Assembly: GCA_963932465.1 (NCBI GenBank)
Contig: OZ010796.1
Span: 75,023,974 to 75,087,973 of the forward strand
DNA length: 64,000 nucleotides
Origin: Maratus speciosus
Lineage: Eukaryota; Arthropoda; Arachnida; Araneae; Salticidae
Direction: 5' to 3'
The notes below the pieces were generated by a model. It did no database searches, was not told the DNA's origin, and saw nothing but the letters and a program-made list of their open reading frames with translations. The position numbers were made by a program, and so were the translations under genes. Below, one piece after another: positions 58,528 through 64,000 of this stretch; within the stretch, counting starts at the first letter, position 1; each line of letters starts with the position of its first letter.

Positions 58528-58904
58528 TTTTTAACCCTTTCAGGGGCAAAGCATTTTCAATGCCAAAGCATTGAAATAAATGATTAGCACCGGAATTTGC
58601 CAAAAAATTTATTTGTAAACATAAAAAAGGCTATATTTCACATACTTATCAAATCGAAAATATTTTACCACAATTCTGGTGCCATTTGAAATACCTTGTG
58701 GGTTTTCTGTTACGATATTTTAGTCATAGTGTACTGACGGTGCTTTAAAGTACCATTTTAATTAATTACCTCTAAGAAATTAAATTTCTCACTGGTGAGT
58801 ATTTTTTTTTCATGTTTTTCCTTTAATTTTCATTGTAGTAACTGAAAATTAAAATTACATGGAAAAAATTGCAGTAGATCATAATGAAGTAGATAAAGGG
58901 TTAA

Positions 58905-60517
58905 AGCAGTACGAAAAACTCTGTAGTTTCTTAACCAGCGAATGAAACGCAACAATTTTTTTTCTTTACTTTCACACATTCTTATGGTTTGATAAAATAT
59001 TAAAATACACATATATTTTGTAATATTAAATAAATCATAACGACAAAAGTGGCTTTTGAAAAATATGAATATTGAAATATGCATTTTGCGCGCACCATTT
59101 TACAAATTCTACTGCAGATCAATGTTTAATGTTTCATATTTTGTTACTTATAATACTATATTTTACACTGAACCTAAATTTGAAAGTATATTCAAAATTT
59201 TTAGTATAATTAATGGCTTTACTAATCGCATTTACTAAATTTCACCAAAAAATGTACACTTATTTTCTTCAATACATAATTTTGTGTGACAAAAATCAGA
59301 CTAAATTGAAGTTCAGCATAAACTAACACATATAAACTAAGAATATACATAATTTCAAGGTTCTATGATAATTAGTTTTTAAATGAGAGTGCACGCAATA
59401 CCAAAAAATAATATTTTAGAAAAACGGCTTCAAAACTGGCTTATAACATTACAGCAAATGCTTTTATGCAAGATATTTTTAGCCATAACTTCTGTTCTAA
59501 TTGGTATTTTTGTAAAATGCTTTTTGCAGTGAATTTGTAACTTTTGAAGGCATCCATTCTGAAACTTGTGAAAAATCTTTTTTTTTTAACCGCCAACGTG
59601 ATCTTCCCACTTAAAATACATTGTTTATTCATCTAATCAAGTTTAACCTTCTTTTTCACAGCTTTGTTTAATTTTAACTTTAATTCTTTACATGCTTACA
59701 ATCAATTTTAATTAAATATTTATTATATCTCTATTCTAGAAAAAAGTAACTAACGCTATCATCGTGGCCATAAAGGAATTTTTTTGTGTTTTCTTAGCTA
59801 ATATTAGGAAAACTACTGCATATAAAAATGTGAAAATTTGTAGTACTATTGTAGAGAAATGTTTGATAAACACGCTGAATCAAACAGTTTTTAAATCAAA
59901 TAATTATTTTAAAAGCTATTAATGGTTAAAGTTGGTTAAAATCATCCCATTAAAAAAGTTTGGTACTTCTCTGTTACCTCAGCGCCAGTGTTATATATAC
60001 ATACACATGTATACATAACTGGCTAACAGAAAGGACCAAAAGGTTTACAGGAGCAAAAACTATATATGAATTTAATCATTTTTTCTAAGGATATGCATTA
60101 GAAGCTTGCGGTGTACATACTGTATTTATTCTTTTTAATATGACTACATTTTTCAGGTTTTTTTCAATTTTTTATTCAACACTTTTAGCAGTTCAAGGGA
60201 TGTTGTCTTCATATTTTAGAAAAAAAATAATTGTTTTAAATTGTTGGTAATTGTAAAAACAGCACAAAGAATAATATTTCCTTTCAATTAAAAATTTATT
60301 TACACGTGACTGTTAAAAACAGAAAAAAAAAACTTTAGAATTAGAATTAAATGATTACGTGTTAAAAGAAGGAGAATATTGAAAATTATGTCATAAAAAT
60401 TGTATTTACATGTGAATATTAAAAGTGGAAGAAAACTTTAAAATATTGAATTCATTAATATGCGTTAAAAGCAGTAAAGGGCTAAAATTACGTCATATTT
60501 AAAATGGCCAAAAGTAC
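58905..60517. other. Unassigned AT-rich sequence
   Basis: Several 60-84-codon frames without recognisable domains and no clear repeat ends. This is one of the least structured stretches of the window. Confidence 0.45.
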
Positions 60518-60519
60518 TA

Positions 60520-60765
60520 CAGTAAAACCTGTAAAGTTGACCACCCTTGTAAGATGACCACCTGACTATGTTGACCTCTGTTGTCAAGAACCAAATTTAT
60601 CCTATACAAAACTATAAGACAAACCCTTTTTAACTTGACCACCTATCTATCTTGTATCTTGACCACTGAAATTATACAAATTTGACTAGAACAATTATAA
60701 AATGCCCATCAAAACACTTTATAACTTGACCATCCAAAAAGCTAGCAAATCATGAATTAAAAAAA
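60520..60765 (+). mobile_element. pogo/Tigger-like 5' end
   Basis: CAGTAAAACCTGTAAAGTTG preceded by TA (60518-60519), with repeated 'ttgaccacc' words. This is the usual start of Tigger/pogo elements. No matching right end or transposase seen, so it is probably truncated. Confidence 0.6.
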
Positions 60766-61400
60766 ATCCCTGCCGGCCCGGCCTACAGGCGGAGGTAGAT
60801 TTCGAAGTTAAGTATATTAATTGCACTAACAAAAACTAAATCATGATTACGTATAAATCCACTTTAACAGTTTTATCCGGCCGCTTTTGACAAATTTTTA
60901 TTTCATTTTTACGTAATAGCTGGTTTTATCAGAATCATGTTAAGGCGGTATTAAAAAAAATACTTTTCCATGCTCAACAACTCGAAATTTTCTGGCACAT
61001 TTACAGATTAATTTGAAACTTGCTGACGTGATTTTTGAAAAGATTTATAAGCGACCTGTGTTTTTATTTTTCTTTCAATTAATTAAACCTTGATTAATAA
61101 ACAATTATTTTCTCAGTAGGGCAATATTTTTCGTTTCTAACACAATCCCTTCGGGAAATTCTGTTCAAAATGCCCACTTTGACATAATTTTTTTAAATAT
61201 ATTCTGCCTCTATCAAAAAATCAATTATTACGGTACATTATATAGTTTCTGAAGAAAAGAATCTATCAATTGGACGCGTTTGAGAGCAAAAATTAATTTA
61301 AAAATGAGTAAGAAAATAAGCAGTTTGGATTTGAATACATTCTTAATAAGTTGGTTTTTTTCTTCAACCGCTATGTATTTTTAATTTGTTTTTGCTGTAA
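60766..61400. other. Unassigned sequence
   Basis: 61140-61290 resembles the inside of the TTAA element at 23734-24152. Otherwise nothing recognised. Confidence 0.4.
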
Positions 61401-61401
61401 G

Positions 61402-61850
61402 AATGGTCCTATCAAAAACTTGTCTATATAAATGTTGAAGACAATATTAAGAAGATATATGATAAATTCATGAGGATTTTATATCTTGTGAATTGACGGA
61501 GTTATAGAAATTTTTCTTCTCCCCCCCCCCTTTTTTTTGTTTTCGTTTTTAATTTTTTTGCGGTACGAATTGGTCCTATCAAAAACTTGTGAATACAAAA
61601 GTTGTAGATAATATTAAGGAGATGTATAATAAAATTAATTGGATTTGATATCTTGAGAATTGACGAAGTTATGAATTTTTTTCTCCCAAAAACCCTATTT
61701 TTTGCGCCCCTTGAGCCCATTTTTAATTTTATCCAAAATCTGTGATACATAAATTTTTGGTCCTATTTTTAGAAGTAATAAAAACTTTAAACTGATTTGA
61801 TATGTACAAAAATTAAGAAGTTAGGGGTTTTTTGTTTTGTTTTCACAAAA
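61402..61850 (+). repeat. Two and a half units of about 164 bp
   Basis: 'ggtcctatcaaaaacttgt' near 61405 and 61571 starts each unit, and a partial third starts near 61758. Each contains 'ttgagaattgacgaagttat' with changes. Confidence 0.8.
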
Positions 61851-62033
61851 CCCCTCCCAATTTCCACCCCCTTGGTCCGATTTTGCCCATTCACGAACTT
61901 GACCGAGATTTTATGCCCCTTGATTTTATGTATCAGTTTGGAAGAGATTTGTGCAGAATTGTGGAAGTTATCGTGTCCAGAAGAAAGTGATATATATATA
62001 TAGATAGATAGATACATAGATAGATAGATATCA

Positions 62034-62276
62034 GTGGCGTTGCGTCCGGTCATCGCTGGATGTGGCGATAACCAAGCAATGTTTTAAAACTCTTAATAAG
62101 CTTTTAAAACTCTACGATCCAGTTATAGCAGAACATTTGGAGTTCATGTATAAGTGAAGGTAAGATTTAAAGTTTCTTTTTTGAACATTCAACCATTGAA
62201 TTTTAGAGTTAATAATTTTTCACCACAAACTTAAATAATTGCGATGACCACCGAAAATTTTCACGCCACGCCACTG
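62034..62276. mobile_element. 243-bp hAT-type MITE, TSD ATAGATAT
   Basis: CAGTGGCGTTGCGT and ACGCCACGCCACTG ends are inverted, and ATAGATAT flanks both sides (62026-62033 and 62277-62284). The flank is a (TAGA)n microsatellite, so the TSD is less telling than elsewhere. Non-coding. Confidence 0.75.
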
Positions 62277-62284
62277 ATAGATAT

Positions 62285-62903
62285 ATATATAAAGTTTTTT
62301 ACTGATGGTGGTTTTGGGTTCTAGGGTTCATGATCGGTGTAGATCTGCAAAATTTTTTCAGAAATTCCCACATAGGAACGACGCCAATAGGTAGTATTTC
62401 ATACGAAATCTACCTAAAAAAAAGTAACTCTCCACGAATTTTTTTTTTTTTTTTTTACTAGAATTTCTAAAAGGGTGAAATAGTTCTTAGCCTGGGAAAT
62501 GCTTTTAGCAGTGATAGGTGTAGGTAAATAATTCAAGGCTTATCTATTCTTACATTGTTGCTCTAGTGGATTTGGCTATTCAAACCTCCCCCTTCATTCT
62601 CTGATTCTAGATTTCTTTCTTCTATTTCCTATTCTCTTATCATTCCTTCCCTTCTTTCAATAATCCCAGGTGCTACTTGGTAAGCAGAAATATTTTTTTT
62701 AATGTTTTTTTTATAAATTATGTGTAATACCTAGTATAGTTTGAAGAATCACTAATTGGCTGTATATTGATTGACTGTCTTTTTTTTAAAAAAATAAATA
62801 GTAGTAATACTAATTGATTTTAAAATTGATACAAAACTATTAATTCATTCTTGTAGTTAATATTTACTTTTATAAGGTGTTAGAAATATGCATGGTAATA
62901 CAA
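62285..62903. other. Unassigned sequence before the Helitron
   Basis: AT-rich. No gene or repeat ends recognised. Confidence 0.4.
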
Positions 62904-64000
62904 TCTATACTATTAAAATCTGTGCACGTATGTTTGTAACCACAAAATCTCGGAAACCAAAGGGCGCAGGGCTACGAAATTTTGCACACGGGTTTCTGGT
63001 AGGATGCCCATGAACGATTGGGGCAAAAAATTCAAAAATTTTAAATAGATTTTTTTCTATTTTATTTTATATTTTTGACGAATTTTTGCCTTTTTTAATG
63101 TTCAATCCGTAATCGCGCGAGTTCAAACCAGTTCTAAATGTTTACTGCAATGTGAGATATACATATTACGTAGGCCACGCTGCAATAGTAAGAAGATGTA
63201 GCGGGAATTACGATAATTCTTTTACCTCACATGCAAATAATTAGAGATTATTTAATTGTGCTCAATTATTACCTTATTTTAAAAATAAAGAAAACTTTTT
63301 ATCACGAACATCAACAAAACTTTTTATTCTATTTATTCCCTTATTCCAAAGATATCATTTTATAACGTCTGCTGCCATAGCAACATAATAAATTAAATTT
63401 CATTTAAAAAAATGCACAGTAGTAGAAAAATATTTTTCGAGATGTACTTATTACATACGCTACGCTTAAACGAACGATACGTTTCGGCACCAGAGGCAAT
63501 GTGGCCACTTCTTGGAAAGGCCATGCAGAACAAGTCCCATGTTATTATTAGATTGCCGGTGTATCTACAAGACATGCAATCTGTGTATTTTAGGGAAGCG
63601 AACAAACGTGAAGCTTTTGAAAGAGCATGAAATAAAGACACCATGCTCACTGCTTGGTTTCTACTTAAAAGGTCTGATCCTTCAGCAAACATGTATCTCT
63701 ATACAGAAATTCCAAAACACTTTGTATGGAAAGGCAATGTGCGGCAAAGGCGTGTTACAGTAAGCCCAAATGATATTGAGCGAATCCATCTTCTTATGCT
63801 GCTTTGTCATGTTCCCGGTGCCAAGTCTTTCGAGGAGTTAAGGACGTATGAGAATACTGTTCATGAAACATTCAAGGGTGCATGCCGTGCTAGAAATTTA
63901 TTAGAAGATGATGAGGAATGGCAACATTGTTTAACTGAAGCATGTGGTTTTGAAATGCCACCCAAACTGAGACAACTGTTTTCGTTCATATGTGTCTTTG
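62904..64000 (+). mobile_element. Helitron, 5' part (continues beyond the window)
   Basis: TCTATACTATTAAAATCTGT after an A (A|TC insertion rule) is a typical arthropod Helitron 5' start. It is followed 0.5 kb later by a Rep/helicase fragment on the same strand. The 3' CTAR end with its hairpin is outside the window. The HUH nuclease region expected between the 5' end and the fragment is missing. Confidence 0.8.
63412..64000 (+). pseudogene. Helitron RepHel protein, internal fragment with a stop
   Basis: Would nick and unwind DNA for rolling-circle transposition. The frame reads YVSAPEAMWPLL, then SHVIIRLPVYLQDMQSVYF, an in-frame TGA at 63628-63630, then MLTAWFLLKRSD, LYTEIPKHFVW, a Pro-Asn-Asp-x-Glu-Arg stretch, GAKSFEELRT and LLEDDEEW. 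These are the conserved blocks between the Rep and Pif1-like helicase domains, in the usual order. Neither the Rep HUH/tyrosine motifs nor the helicase Walker motifs are in the window; the latter may follow. One stop and no frameshift over about 195 codons suggests fairly recent decay. Confidence 0.9.

Larger units (their letters stand above)
57269..58900 (+). mobile_element. piggyBac-like element with internal deletion
   Basis: CCCTTTATCTACT and AGTAGATAAAGGG are exact inverted ends, bounded by TTAA at 57265-57268 and 58901-58904. Inner repeats 'ctgacggtacttataagtac' (57280) and 'ctgacggtgctttaaagtac' (58734) lie behind each end. After subtracting the nested hAT, only about 0.77 kb remains, which is far less than an intact element (normally 2-3 kb). 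Confidence 0.9.

Overview
The window is eukaryotic, AT-rich, intergenic DNA built almost entirely of transposable elements and their debris. I found no intact host gene, tRNA or rRNA. Nested DNA transposons (hAT, Tc1/mariner, piggyBac, Helitron, a Maverick/Polinton-type element), long A/T homopolymers and mixed satellites fit a large arthropod genome, perhaps a chelicerate. That assignment is inference from repeat style only and is weak.

Layout. 1-4857: AT-rich sequence, a dispersed repeat whose inverted partner lies at 56.3-56.9 kb, a foldback, a possible retrotransposon integrase remnant and a 195-bp palindromic MITE. 4858-8681: hAT-type element with a perfect 8-bp target duplication (TSD), carrying a second hAT-like element (5391-8627). 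10465-15527: another hAT-type element filled with four different tandem arrays. 16.5-23 kb: two diverged copies of an AT-rich unit. The first is split by a degenerate Tc1-like transposon (16756-18330), and the second keeps the corresponding empty site. Between them lies a 1.57-kb palindromic Tc1/mariner-like element. 23.3-24.15 kb: two adjoining TTAA-flanked MITE-like elements.

24358-44064 is the most striking object: a 19.7-kb element with inverted arms of about 6 kb, a perfect 6-bp TSD (TGTGTA) and AG...CT ends. Six-bp duplications are typical of Maverick/Polinton elements, but I see no polymerase, integrase, protease or capsid genes. Each arm carries promoter-like modules with CCAAT boxes and consensus 5' splice sites, and a 75-codon cysteine-rich reading frame followed by AATAAA. 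A third copy of one module lies in the central spacer. A 5.9-kb hAT-type element (31484-37421, TSD ATCAAATG) is inserted in the spacer.

44.1-52.1 kb: a hairpin, a 1.7-kb direct duplication (45152-46859 and 48700-50415), a hAT element (46310-47229) and a candidate larger hAT (47991-52125). 52157-55350: hAT element with an internal palindrome split by a second hAT (54057-54969). 57269-58900: piggyBac-like element with a fragment of transposase, itself split by a hAT (57427-58283). 60.5 kb: a pogo/Tigger-like end. 62034-62276: a small hAT MITE. 62904 to the end: a Helitron 5' end followed by a Rep/helicase fragment that runs off the window.

All coordinates of repeat ends and TSDs were read by eye. 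Family names rest on TSD length, terminal repeats and a few protein motifs, not on database searches.
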